Of a stretch of DNA of 64,000 nt, positions 26,147-34,759 are shown one piece after another. Every line of letters starts with the position of its first letter. Position 1 is the first letter of the stretch. Position numbers and translations under genes: made by a program. Source of the DNA: Bacteriovorax sp. Seq25_V (GTDB taxonomy: Bacteria > Bdellovibrionota > Bacteriovoracia > Bacteriovoracales > Bacteriovoracaceae); contig NZ_AUNI01000020.1 of NCBI RefSeq assembly GCF_000447795.1, positions 248,001-312,000 on the forward strand, read 5' to 3'. The notes below the pieces were generated by a model. That model had not been told where the DNA came from and searched no databases. It saw only the letters and a list, made by a program, of their open reading frames with translations.

Positions 26147-27898
26147 ATGAAACTGCAATATAAATTATCGATTCCAGAGCCACACACGCATATGGCGAAT
26201 ATCACGATCAACGCAAAGCGCGAGAGTTCAGATAACTATCTAGATTTCTTTATCCCTTCTTGGTCTCCAGGATCATACCTGATGAGAGAGTATGGGAGAA
26301 ATATTCGTATTTTTATGGCCCATAATAAACTAGGTGAGAGACTAACGACTAAACAAATTGATAAAGGAATTTTTCGAATTGATTTTTCTGCAAGTGATTT
26401 AAAACATCCTGAAGAACTTGAGTTCAGTGTAAAGTACGAAATATTTTGTCACGAATTAACTGTTCGTACATCACATATTGATCAAAGCCATGCATTCATT
26501 CATGGACCAAGTACCTTTATGGGTGTGCTTGGAAAAGAAATGAATTCGCCAGAGCTTGAGATTGAAATCAATCCGCTTTGGTCGAAAATTACAACAGGAT
26601 TAACTGATATCTCTGAAAAAAGAGATGTCTTCCTTTATTCTGCTGCTGACTATGATGAGTTCATTGATTGTCCAATTGAAATTGGTTGCCACGAAACTGA
26701 TGGATTTATGTCTCACGGAAAACCACATGAACTTGCTTTCTATGGTCAGTTTCTTTCGAATGGAATTAGTGAAACAAAAGTAAAAGAGGATATCAAGAAA
26801 GTTGTCGACCATATTCTTGCGACGATGGGTGGCGCTCCTTATGATCGCTATGTTTTTATGACCCACTTAGCTCCAGGACTTTTTGGTGGACTTGAGCATT
26901 TAAATTCAACGGCACTACAATACTGTAGTTATGAATTCTCACAAGAGAAAGGCTACAAGGGCTGGCTGGAGCTTGTGGCCCATGAATTCTTCCACCTGTG
27001 GAATGTTAAGCGTATTAGACCATTAGAACTTGGACCTTTTGATTATACAACTGAGGCCTTAACTCGTATGCACTGGTTAACAGAGGGGCTTACAAGCTTC
27101 ATGGATCAGTACTTTATTTTTAGAACTGATTATTACTCTCTTGAGGATTACCTTGATTGCCTCAAGGCCAATATTAATCGTTATCAGCAAACTCCTGGAC
27201 GCAAGTATCACTCTGCAGAAGATAGTTCTTTTAATTCATGGATTAAGCTCTATCGTCCAGATGAAAACTCAAATAACTCGTCAGTGAGTTACTACCTGAA
27301 GGGTGGACTAATCTTCTTAGTTCTTCATATGAAACTTTTAGAGCAGGGAAAGGGAGTTCTTGATCTTGTTGATGCTCTTTGGAAGAGATATCTTGCAAAT
27401 CCTAAAGTTGGAGTTGTTGAAGATGAGGTTTTTGAAATGATCCGCGAAATCGGGGGTGAAAAACTTCGTGATGACTTTATCTACCTTGTTAAAGGTGTCG
27501 ATGAAATTGATTTTGAAAGTCTATTTAACAAATTTGATCTCGTATTTGAATATGATGAGGCCAAGGCGGACCTTGGAATTAATGTTGAGTTTAAAGGCGA
27601 TAGAGTCGTTGTTAAATCTGTTCGCGCTGACTCAAGTGCTCACAAGTCTGGACTTAATGCAGGAGATGAAATTTTAAGTGTAAACGGGCTTAGATTTCTT
27701 AAAGCAGATTATGATAATCGCGATAAGATTTTTATTGAGAACAAGCGCTATACACTACTCATTTCAAGACTAGGACATGTCATGCCACAAGAAATTTTGG
27801 TTGAAAAAGGTCTTCGTAGTATTAAGAGTATTAAGGTTAAAGAAGGCGCGAATAATAAAGAAATTGAAACAAAACTAAAAGGTTCCATGCCCGTTTAA
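26147..27898 (+). CDS. M61 glycyl aminopeptidase-family metallopeptidase with PDZ domain
   Basis: The 583-residue protein has the M61 N-terminal beta domain (FFIPSWSPGSYLMREYGRN near 35-55) and the zinc site VAHEFFHLWNVKRIRP near 278-293. A downstream LTEGLTSFMDQYF carries the third-ligand glutamate. A PDZ domain lies near 475-545 (VVKSVRADSSAHKSGLNAGD). No signal peptide is seen, as for many M61 enzymes, so a cytoplasmic peptidase is likely. GAGGA precedes the ATG. A terminator hairpin overlaps its stop codon. Confidence 0.93.
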   Translation: MKLQYKLSIPEPHTHMANITINAKRESSDNYLDFFIPSWSPGSYLMREYGRNIRIFMAHNKLGERLTTKQIDKGIFRIDFSASDLKHPEELEFSVKYEIFCHELTVRTSHIDQSHAFIHGPSTFMGVLGKEMNSPELEIEINPLWSKITTGLTDISEKRDVFLYSAADYDEFIDCPIEIGCHETDGFMSHGKPHELAFYGQFLSNGISETKVKEDIKKVVDHILATMGGAPYDRYVFMTHLAPGLFGGLEHLNSTALQYCSYEFSQEKGYKGWLELVAHEFFHLWNVKRIRPLELGPFDYTTEALTRMHWLTEGLTSFMDQYFIFRTDYYSLEDYLDCLKANINRYQQTPGRKYHSAEDSSFNSWIKLYRPDENSNNSSVSYYLKGGLIFLVLHMKLLEQGKGVLDLVDALWKRYLANPKVGVVEDEVFEMIREIGGEKLRDDFIYLVKGVDEIDFESLFNKFDLVFEYDEAKADLGINVEFKGDRVVVKSVRADSSAHKSGLNAGDEILSVNGLRFLKADYDNRDKIFIENKRYTLLISRLGHVMPQEILVEKGLRSIKSIKVKEGANNKEIETKLKGSMPV

Positions 27899-27915
27899 CA
27901 GGCATGGAACTTTAT
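27882..27915 (+). terminator. Rho-independent terminator around the M61 stop codon
   Basis: GTTCCATGCC at 27882-27891 pairs with GGCATGGAAC at 27901-27910, followed by TTTATATTATTT. The TAA stop is in the loop. The position also serves the convergent gene at 27917. Confidence 0.82.
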
Positions 27916-27916
27916 A

Positions 27917-28384
27917 TTATTTAACAAGCTTTTTAAGGGCAGTAAAAGCATCTGCAGATAGAGCTTCTTGGTACTCTTCCCATACGTTAACTGCAATTTT
28001 TTCGCTTGGTTGTTTTGCAATAATACTTACGACTTCATCAAAAACCATATTAATCTCTTCGATTTCAGAATTGTAAGCAATCATTTCTGAAATTGTAAGA
28101 CCAGCTTTCTTCGCATCTTCGATTCCGATATTTGAGAAAGTAATTTTTTCTGACTTATCATCGAGTAGAATTGCACCAGTTACGACACCAATGAGTCCTA
28201 ACTTTTTTGAGCTACTTTCAAATGACTTTCCAGCATAAACCCAGCCAAGCCCGACAAGAGCATATTTTAAACCTACTCCATATGCGCCACCTAGAGTTGC
28301 AATTGAAGCAATTGCTGCGTGAGATGAGCTAACAAATCCTGTACTTAGAATAAGCGATAGTAATGCTACTTGAAGTTTCTTCAC
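27917..28384 (-). CDS. Small secreted hypothetical protein, 155 aa
   Basis: A signal peptide (about residues 1-23, ending SSHA) is followed by a hydrophobic, glycine-rich part (IATLGGAYGVGLKYALVGLG) and a soluble acidic helical tail. I do not recognise a named family. The GTG start at 28384 has GGGGGA six bases upstream, and that Shine-Dalgarno sequence is buried in a hairpin, so translation may be conditional. It lies 84 bases downstream of the lipase-like gene. Confidence 0.72.
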   Translation of the reverse strand: MKKLQVALLSLILSTGFVSSSHAAIASIATLGGAYGVGLKYALVGLGWVYAGKSFESSSKKLGLIGVVTGAILLDDKSEKITFSNIGIEDAKKAGLTISEMIAYNSEIEEINMVFDEVVSIIAKQPSEKIAVNVWEEYQEALSADAFTALKKLVK

Positions 28385-28392
28385 TTGTGTTC

Positions 28393-28415
28393 CCCCTGAA
28401 AATTGTATTCAGGGG
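28393..28415 (-). promoter_or_regulatory. Hairpin that buries the ribosome-binding site of the 155-aa protein
   Basis: On the minus strand CCCCTGAA pairs perfectly with TTCAGGGG across a seven-base loop. The 3' arm contains most of the AGGGGGA Shine-Dalgarno sequence, which is six bases before the GTG. No T-run follows, so it is not a typical terminator. Translational control is inferred. Confidence 0.6.
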
Positions 28416-28468
28416 TTATATAAAAATTATGGATTGAATGCTACTCTAAAGCAGACTTTTTGTATTTT

Positions 28469-29443
28469 TTACAGGCCAATTTTCGAGTACATGATCCCTC
28501 TGATTTCATCTACTTCATTGATAAAATCATGATAGGCATTGGGGCTGTGGATGAGCTGGCAGTTCTTTAATTGATCACAGACAATATTCTGCGACTGGTT
28601 ATCAACCACGCGATCTTTCCCCGATTGGAAGATTAAAACGTTGGTCTTGTCTAATGCCTCAAGATTTTCTGTAACTTTTGAAGTAAATTTTAAAACTTGA
28701 TTGACCCAGCCAAATGTCGAGCCCGCGGACTTAATCTCTGGGTGTTCTCGATAAATGAATTGGGCCAGTTCGTAGCGATCTTTTGATGTGGTATTGTAGT
28801 TGTCTAGGCTAAATGGTTTTGGGTTATATGGGCCTTGGAAAAAAGCATAGCTTTTTGCGAAACCAATATCGGATAAGAATGAGCTAAGCCAAGTTGCTAG
28901 TGGGCGAGGTATTCCACGGGTTGAGATTCCAAGCATTGGGGAAGATAAGAAGAGATTTTCAAAATGAATCTTTCCTCGTTTGGCCACTTCGAAAATAATA
29001 TAACTACCCATACTGTGGGCAACCGCATTTACTTTTTTTAGGTCTGCATTTTCATTTAAAATTTTTGAAATAATTAATTCAGTAGATTCAAAGTATTCAT
29101 TGAAGTCATCGATGTGAACCTTTTGGGTTCCTGGAACAACGTGAGTACTAAAGCCTTGGTTGAGGTGATCGATAATGAGAATACTCGCCTTTTTTTTCTT
29201 TCTTATATCATCGCCAATTTCAGTATACTTTAAGCCTGACTCATTTCTTCCTGGAGAGATGACATAGAGCTCGTCAGTTTCTCCCTTCGCAAAACAGTAG
29301 TGAATGTCATAGCTCTTGTAAGAAATTTTATTAGCATCAAAGCATGGACGATAGGTCGGGTAGAGTTCATTTTTAAAACGTTCAATGAGCTTGTTGGCAA
29401 AAACTAGTTGAGGTAGCAGTAATACCAAAATTAAGCTTTTCAT
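28469..29443 (-). CDS. Secreted alpha/beta-hydrolase (lysophospholipase-like)
   Basis: The 324-residue protein has a signal peptide (MKSLILVLLLPQLVFA). Its hydrolase core shows LYVISPGRNESGLKY near the oxyanion strand, the nucleophile elbow AHSMGSY, an acid in FQSGKDRVVDN and the histidine in NAYHDF. Order fits the serine-aminopeptidase/monoglyceride lipase (Hydrolase_4) group. Export and a lipase role suggest attack on lipids outside the cytoplasm, which is inference. Its ATG overlaps the stop of the phosphopantetheinyl transferase gene by four bases. Confidence 0.85.
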   Translation of the reverse strand: MKSLILVLLLPQLVFANKLIERFKNELYPTYRPCFDANKISYKSYDIHYCFAKGETDELYVISPGRNESGLKYTEIGDDIRKKKKASILIIDHLNQGFSTHVVPGTQKVHIDDFNEYFESTELIISKILNENADLKKVNAVAHSMGSYIIFEVAKRGKIHFENLFLSSPMLGISTRGIPRPLATWLSSFLSDIGFAKSYAFFQGPYNPKPFSLDNYNTTSKDRYELAQFIYREHPEIKSAGSTFGWVNQVLKFTSKVTENLEALDKTNVLIFQSGKDRVVDNQSQNIVCDQLKNCQLIHSPNAYHDFINEVDEIRGIMYSKIGL

Positions 29444-29979
29444 TTCTTTTTCTCCAAGAGAGCAATGGCGAGAATGTAGTCCTCAGTATTTTCAAATAAT
29501 ATGTCACCAAGAGCGTCTACATTTCCCTCTATATAGAATTTTGAATTTTTGATAATTAAATCTTTTATGACAAGCACTTTTTCTCCGCGATAGTGTGGGA
29601 AGTAGGCCTTGTAAGCGGCTTCCTTGGCACACCAAAGATCAAGCAGTGGTAGTTCTTTGTCATCACTTTCAAGTAGAAAATACTTCTCAATTCCTGGTCG
29701 ATACTTTCTTGTTCTCCACTCGATATCGATTCCAATTCCTTGGTAGTCGCTATGATTTGCGATGATTGCTGCGGCAGCATCCTTAGTATGGCTTAGGGAA
29801 ACCAGGGTTTCGGGATTGTTTTTTAAATGATTAAAGGATTCGATTTCGAGTACTTCATGACCGAGATGATTTTTAGTTAGCTGGCTTAGGGCATAGCGGG
29901 ATATTCTAAACCCTTGATTTGCTTCGGGGTGAAAATCCTCTGGGTGTGAAAATTCTACTCTTACGTGATATTTGTTCAT
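29440..29979 (-). CDS. 4'-phosphopantetheinyl transferase (Sfp-type)
   Basis: The 179-residue enzyme carries the family motifs GIDIEWR and LLDLWCAKEAAYKAYF, whose acidic residues and lysine bind magnesium and CoA. It transfers phosphopantetheine from CoA to a carrier-protein serine. It is shorter than Sfp (224) but normal for EntD/HetI-type relatives in this lineage. An upstream SHTKDAAAAIIA block matches the conserved region before the motif. No polyketide or peptide synthetase is nearby, so the target may be acyl carrier protein. Confidence 0.87.
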   Translation of the reverse strand: MNKYHVRVEFSHPEDFHPEANQGFRISRYALSQLTKNHLGHEVLEIESFNHLKNNPETLVSLSHTKDAAAAIIANHSDYQGIGIDIEWRTRKYRPGIEKYFLLESDDKELPLLDLWCAKEAAYKAYFPHYRGEKVLVIKDLIIKNSKFYIEGNVDALGDILFENTEDYILAIALLEKKK

Positions 29980-30063
29980 TTTACATATTGCCGTTTCGCA
30001 TTAATTTTGTCATAACTTCATTTAAGTTTAAATTAAATTTTTACATATGTTGAGGAGTATTTC

Positions 30064-30204
30064 ATGATGCCAGATGAATTAGCTGCGATGATTGCAAAGG
30101 CTATTTTTGTTGTTTCTGCTGCGATGGTTTTATGTATGGCGAAGGCGAGAGCTAGTGAGATTAATTACTCTCAAATTCAATCTCCAACAGTTTTAGTCCG
30201 TTAA
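30064..30204 (+). CDS. Very small membrane or exported peptide, 46 aa
   Basis: This short frame has GAGGAG seven bases before an ATG pair. It encodes MMPDELAAMIAKAI, one hydrophobic helix (IFVVSAAMVLCMA) and a short polar tail. The strong ribosome-binding site and gene-sized intergenic space support expression. I do not recognise it. It is 87 bases upstream of the glutamine synthetase and could be a leader or an independent gene. Confidence 0.5.
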   Translation: MMPDELAAMIAKAIFVVSAAMVLCMAKARASEINYSQIQSPTVLVR

Positions 30205-30291
30205 TCTAAACAAACAAATCATAGACACAAATTCCTAATTTCTATATAATTTAGAAGATATTAATCCCCTCACACCTCAAGGAGTAAGAGA

Positions 30292-32487
30292 ATGGGTGGT
30301 GACACTAATCCTTCTAGAACAAAGTCTCGTTCAAAAGCAATCAATCAATCAACAAGAAACTTCAAAAGACCGATGGACTCAGCTGGAAACTACCTCCGAG
30401 CAAGTCAGTACTATGGTCAGAATGTTTTCTATTTTGCGAAATCTTCAGGGATTCCTGAAATTATTAAGAATGAACTAGAAGAGTGTGTGAAACTTGGAAG
30501 ACCAATTCAAAAAGAACACGCAAGTGTCGTAGCTAAAGCAGTAACAGAGTGGGCGGTTAAAAGAGGAGCAACACATTTTTGTCACTGGTTTCAACCATTA
30601 ACTGGTGCGACTGCTGAGAAACACGATGCTTTCCTTGATCTTGACGGTGAAAGGCCAATCGAAAAATTATCGGTAAGCCAACTTTTACAAGGTGAACCGG
30701 ATGCATCTTCATTTCCAAACGGTGGCTCAAGATCAACTTTTGAAGCACGTGGATATACTGCTTGGGATTTAACTTCTCCAATGTTTTTAATGAATGGACC
30801 AAATGGAAAAACTCTTTGTATTCCAACGGCATTCGTTTCATATCATGGTGAAGCTCTCGATATTAAAACTCCACTTTTAAGATCACTTTCAACGCTTAAT
30901 ACTCAGGCTACAAAGTTCATGAACCTTATTGGTGAAAAGAATGTTTCAAAAGTTATTGTTACTTGTGGAGCAGAACAAGAATATTTTCTTGTTGATAAAA
31001 ATTTCTACTACCAAAGACCAGATCTTGTGATGACTGGAAGAACTCTTCTTGGTGCAGGTACAACAAGAAACCAACAATTAGAAGATCACTACTTCGGAGC
31101 AATTCCTGAAAGAGTACTTGCGTTTATGGAAGAACTTGATCTTGAATTACATAAACTTGGAATTCCTGCTAAAACTCGTCACAACGAAGTTGCTCCTGGA
31201 CAATTTGAGATTGCTCAAATTTTTAGAGAAGGAAACGTTTCTTCTGATAATAATCAACTCGTCATGGCGCTTATTAAATCAGTTGCCGCTAGACATAACA
31301 TGGTAGCTCTTCTTCACGAAAAACCATTTGCTGGAATCAATGGTTCTGGAAAGCATTTAAACTGGTCGATGTCTACGGATACAGGAATTAACCTTCTTGA
31401 GCCAGGAAATGAACTTCATTCTAACACGCGCTTTCTTGCTGTGACTTCAATTGTTATCGAAGCTGTAAATAGACACGCTAGGGCCCTCAGAGCTGCGATT
31501 GCAAGTCATGGTAATGATCATCGTCTTGGCGCAAACGAAGCACCTCCGAGTATTATTTCTGTATTCACTGGATCAACAATCGCAGATGTTCTTGAATCGA
31601 TTAAAGATGGAAAAGAATTTACTCCATCTGGAAAAATTACCTTAGATCTTGGTGCAAATCAACTCGCACAATTTCATAAAGACAATACAGATAGAAATAG
31701 AACATCTCCTTTTGCCTTTACTGGTAATAAGTTCGAGTTTAGAGCTGTCGGTTCTTCCCAGGCAATTGGTCTGCCTCTAAGTATTTTAAATGCAGCCGTT
31801 AGTGAGGTTTTTGCCGAATCAAATACATTCATTGAAGAAAGAATTGCTGCAGGGGACACTATCGATCGCGCACTTTTACTTCTTTGTGAAAAGTGGATGA
31901 AATCTTCTTGGAATGTTATTTTCAATGGGGATGGATACTCTCAAGAATGGGTACAAGAAGCAGAAAAAAGAGGGCTTCCAAATCTAAAGAATTCTGCTGA
32001 GGCACTTGAAGTTTTTAATTCTAAGTCAGATGTGGCATTCCTGACGAACCAAGGAATTTACCGAGAAATCGAATTAGAGACTCGTTACAACGTTCTTCTT
32101 GAAAGATACTGTAAGCTACGTGAAATTGAATTTAATACGTTAATTGATATGATTCATCAGTATATTGTTCCAACATCTCTTGCATATAAGAAAGAGCTTG
32201 GAGATATTGTACTAATGCAAAGGCAACTCAAAGTAGAATCAACTGTTGAAATGGATATTTATAAGAAGATTAATTTAACTGTTGAGACTCTGTACGAAGA
32301 CGCGAGAAATCTTTCAAATCAAATTAAAGATCTTCCTCACGATGAAAGTGCAAGAGCGAAAATGATTGCTGAAACACTTATGCCAATGAGTGAGCAACTA
32401 TCAATTTTCTGTGAGCAATTAGAAGCCTTGATTCCAGATAGTAAGTGGCCACTGCCTACTTATTTTGACATGTTATTTTTAAGATAA
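30292..32487 (+). CDS. glnN: Type III glutamine synthetase
   Basis: The 731-residue length is that of GSIII, compared with about 470 for GSI. Recognisable parts include HWFQPLTGATAEKHD near 100, CGAEQEYFLVDK near 225, RHNEVAPGQFEIAQIF near 300, the GINGSGKHLNWSM ATP/glutamate segment near 350 and the C-terminal helical extension. It makes glutamine from glutamate, ammonia and ATP in the cytoplasm, typically as a dodecamer. AAGGAG precedes the ATG and a terminator follows closely, so it is probably monocistronic. The promoter is unidentified. Confidence 0.96.
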   Translation: MGGDTNPSRTKSRSKAINQSTRNFKRPMDSAGNYLRASQYYGQNVFYFAKSSGIPEIIKNELEECVKLGRPIQKEHASVVAKAVTEWAVKRGATHFCHWFQPLTGATAEKHDAFLDLDGERPIEKLSVSQLLQGEPDASSFPNGGSRSTFEARGYTAWDLTSPMFLMNGPNGKTLCIPTAFVSYHGEALDIKTPLLRSLSTLNTQATKFMNLIGEKNVSKVIVTCGAEQEYFLVDKNFYYQRPDLVMTGRTLLGAGTTRNQQLEDHYFGAIPERVLAFMEELDLELHKLGIPAKTRHNEVAPGQFEIAQIFREGNVSSDNNQLVMALIKSVAARHNMVALLHEKPFAGINGSGKHLNWSMSTDTGINLLEPGNELHSNTRFLAVTSIVIEAVNRHARALRAAIASHGNDHRLGANEAPPSIISVFTGSTIADVLESIKDGKEFTPSGKITLDLGANQLAQFHKDNTDRNRTSPFAFTGNKFEFRAVGSSQAIGLPLSILNAAVSEVFAESNTFIEERIAAGDTIDRALLLLCEKWMKSSWNVIFNGDGYSQEWVQEAEKRGLPNLKNSAEALEVFNSKSDVAFLTNQGIYREIELETRYNVLLERYCKLREIEFNTLIDMIHQYIVPTSLAYKKELGDIVLMQRQLKVESTVEMDIYKKINLTVETLYEDARNLSNQIKDLPHDESARAKMIAETLMPMSEQLSIFCEQLEALIPDSKWPLPTYFDMLFLR

Positions 32488-32514
32488 TGAGATTTTAGAT
32501 TTATAAAAAATAAG

Positions 32515-32539
32515 AAGGGACCTTATGGTCCCTTTTTTT
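32515..32539 (+). terminator. Rho-independent terminator of the glutamine synthetase gene
   Basis: AAGGGACC, loop TTAT, GGTCCCTT then a run of seven T residues. It ends at the stop of the convergent peptidase gene. Confidence 0.9.
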
Positions 32540-33365
32540 ATTCGCGAATATTTCCTGTGAGGCGTTCAAAGTCCATTGTCATTGGTTGATCAGAGTATTT
32601 ATTGATGTATTCAAACGAGATTTCTCCGTAACCTTCGTTCCCCCAACTTTCTCCCCAGCTATTTTTGAAGAAAAATACTTCTCTTTCGTCATCATAACCA
32701 GTAAGTAGGATTGCGTGACCTGCGCATTCGTAATTGCCATTTGAGCAATTGGCATCGTCTTCTGCTGTGTATGTGACGTTCGCAGTATCCCACCCCGGTG
32801 GATAGACTTTAACTGTTATAGCAACTGGTCTAAATTTATCCATATGCCCTTGAAGAATTTGCGCCCTCGTTTTTCCAATACTCCACATACCCGAGATCCA
32901 CTCAACTCTTAGCCCATCAAGCTTTACAGTTTTTAGTGGCTTCCAGTCAATTGGCCCATGAGAAAAACAAACTTTCGGTGCTGTTGTATCAAACGGGTCA
33001 TAGTTTTCACAAATTTTTCCCTTTTCAAATAAGGACGTTTGATAAGGTGCATCTTCCTCTTTAACAAAAAAGTACTGATCTCTAAAGTTGTAGGCAATTT
33101 CGTAGGTGTTTCCAAATTCTTTATCAGAGTACTGACCGAATCTTTCCTTTCCCGAAGAAATTTGAAACTGTTCTGAGATATCGTACTCTTTTTTAAAGCG
33201 ATACTTGATGGTTCCTTCTAGAAGTGCAGTAATTGCAAAGTATGCACAAGTATTTCTATCAAGCTGGTTTTTCACTGCTGATTGATAAGGTTTTAAATCG
33301 ACAATTTTTGCATCCGCATTTTGTACGGCAAGGCCTAGGGCTAATAATAGAATTAGATTTTTCAT
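32538..33365 (-). CDS. Secreted C1-family (papain-like) cysteine peptidase
   Basis: The 275-residue protein has a signal peptide (MKNLILLLALGLAVQNADA) and papain-type catalytic segments. The nucleophile is Cys40 in QLDRNTCAYFA, the histidine is in CAGHAILLTGYDD, and the asparagine is in FKNSWGESWGNEGYGE. The usual GxCWAF around the cysteine is altered to NTCAYFA. There is no long inhibitory propeptide, since the nucleophile is only 20 residues after the signal. It probably acts in the periplasm or outside the cell. Confidence 0.87.
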   Translation of the reverse strand: MKNLILLLALGLAVQNADAKIVDLKPYQSAVKNQLDRNTCAYFAITALLEGTIKYRFKKEYDISEQFQISSGKERFGQYSDKEFGNTYEIAYNFRDQYFFVKEEDAPYQTSLFEKGKICENYDPFDTTAPKVCFSHGPIDWKPLKTVKLDGLRVEWISGMWSIGKTRAQILQGHMDKFRPVAITVKVYPPGWDTANVTYTAEDDANCSNGNYECAGHAILLTGYDDEREVFFFKNSWGESWGNEGYGEISFEYINKYSDQPMTMDFERLTGNIRE

Positions 33366-33419
33366 AGGGAGTTTATAGATAAGTAGGCATAATACTTCAA
33401 GTGACTATGAATTTTGTGC

Positions 33420-33595
33420 ATACTGCTCCCTCTGAGTGGTGTTGGATTTTAGTTCATTTTTGAAGAATTCTGTTAAACTTGCGAGTTGGTTAACTATCAC
33501 AACCTTCTGTTCGCGGCTGTTTTAACTAAGAAAGTTGATGGGACGAGCCTGTATAAAGAGTTGAAATTTCTAACACCATTCAACTGGGGCAGTTT
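33420..33595. mobile_element. Non-autonomous IS derivative (MITE-like), copy 2
   Basis: This 176-bp element ends in imperfect 26-bp inverted repeats (33420-33445 and 33570-33595). Its right end shares GAATGGTGTTAGAAATT (read inward) with the element at 4531-4705, and its left end shares TGGTGTTGGA. The interiors are not obviously alike. It occupies most of the 328-base gap between the divergent C1 peptidase and CBS genes; the remaining bases hold their promoters, which I cannot place with confidence. Confidence 0.75.
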
Positions 33596-33693
33596 AGAAA
33601 TCATGGAAAAAGCTGATACGGCCTATATTTATTTAGCCCTTTCATCGATAAAATTTCCTTGTAGTAATAAATATCCAAGAAAAGGAACTAGAT

Positions 33694-34086
33694 ATGGATA
33701 AAATGACAGCGAATATGTATGTAATTAGCAACTTAGCTTTTCTCTCTCCAAATCAGAGTGTTTTTGAGGCCTATCAAGAAATGACAAAGAGACAGGTTCA
33801 CCATCTTCCAATTGTTGAAAATGGGAAGGCGCTTGGAGTGGTGAGTGACAGAGATCTCCAGTTCATTACTCAGTATGGAAATGAGAAAGAGGTCCTTTGC
33901 AAAGATATAATGACTACTGACATTTTCTCTGTGTCGACTTCAGAGCCAATTGCAGCTCTTGCTAAGCAAATGGTTGAAAAAAGAATTAATTCGGCCCTGA
34001 TCAATAATAGTGAAGGTAAGGTTGTGGGAATTTTTACATCAACTGATGCATTAAAAATTCTCTCAAATATTTCTAGTGACGTTTAA
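33694..34086 (+). CDS. Two-CBS-domain protein
   Basis: The 130-residue protein is a single Bateman module. The first CBS repeat covers about residues 10-62 (HHLPIVENGKALGVVSDRDL) and the second about 73-125 (IMTTDIFSVSTSEP to GKVVGIFTSTDAL). It probably senses adenine nucleotides or redox state; no output domain is attached. AAGGAAC precedes the ATG. The mobile element 98 bases upstream may influence its promoter. Confidence 0.87.
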   Translation: MDKMTANMYVISNLAFLSPNQSVFEAYQEMTKRQVHHLPIVENGKALGVVSDRDLQFITQYGNEKEVLCKDIMTTDIFSVSTSEPIAALAKQMVEKRINSALINNSEGKVVGIFTSTDALKILSNISSDV

Positions 34087-34103
34087 TTTTTAATCAGATA
34101 TCT

Positions 34104-34126
34104 AGGTGCGTAGCTTTTGCGCACCT
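34104..34126 (+). other. Hairpin immediately before the oxygenase ribosome-binding site
   Basis: AGGTGCG pairs with CGCACCT across a nine-base loop, and the GGAG of the next gene follows directly. It has no T-run. It may attenuate or protect the transcript between the CBS and oxygenase genes. Confidence 0.5.
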
Positions 34127-34135
34127 GGAGTTCCA

Positions 34136-34759
34136 TTGAATATATCGAATATTAATTTTCAACAAATGAATCAAGACCTTGAAACAAAGGGATGGTTTTG
34201 TGGTGAGAAAATTCTTTCAGATCAATCATGTGAAACATTAACTAAGCTTTTAAAAGCAAAATACGATGCTGATAACTTTATTGAAGGTGGAGTGAGCAAA
34301 GGGCTTGATCTCTCTATTGAAAATAGAATTAGAAAGAGCTTAGTGTCTTGGATTGAAGATTGGAACGAGAATGATGAGCTTAAACAGATAAATATTTTTT
34401 TTAACGACTTAATGATTAACCTCAATGAGTATTTCTTTTTGTCGATGAAAAGGTTTGAATCTCAGTTTGCCATTTACGAAGAGGGTGGCTTTTATAAGAA
34501 GCACCTCGATCAACATAAACAGTCTCCTCACCGTCAGATGAGTTGTATCTTTTATCTCAATGATTGTTTAGATGGGGGAGAGCTTGTCGTTTTCAATGAA
34601 AAGAATCGAAATGAAGTTGATTATGTGGTGAAACCAAAGCGCGGGACTTTTGTTTTATTTATTTCTAAGACTATTTTTCATGAAGTTCTCGAAACCAGAT
34701 CGCCACGTTTTTCTCTTACGACGTGGTTTCGAGATGATGAAATTATACCGTTTGTTTAA
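34136..34759 (+). CDS. 2-oxoglutarate/Fe(II)-dependent oxygenase (PKHD/SM-20 type)
   Basis: The 207-residue protein shows the double-stranded beta-helix iron site HLDQH near 135, a distal histidine in IFHEVLET, and the 2-oxoglutarate arginine in RSPRFSLTTWFR. The pattern CIFYLND followed by GGELVVF is typical of prolyl-4-hydroxylase-like oxygenases. The substrate may be a protein such as a ribosomal protein or elongation factor, by analogy only. The start is a TTG at 34136 with GGAG five bases upstream. It overlaps the convergent ParB-like gene by four bases. Confidence 0.86.
   Translation: MNISNINFQQMNQDLETKGWFCGEKILSDQSCETLTKLLKAKYDADNFIEGGVSKGLDLSIENRIRKSLVSWIEDWNENDELKQINIFFNDLMINLNEYFFLSMKRFESQFAIYEEGGFYKKHLDQHKQSPHRQMSCIFYLNDCLDGGELVVFNEKNRNEVDYVVKPKRGTFVLFISKTIFHEVLETRSPRFSLTTWFRDDEIIPFV

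Noticed and set aside
33486-33701. Plus-strand frame of 71 codons crossing MITE copy 2
   Set aside because: It runs through the element's inverted repeat, has no ribosome-binding site and overlaps the start of the CBS gene in another frame.
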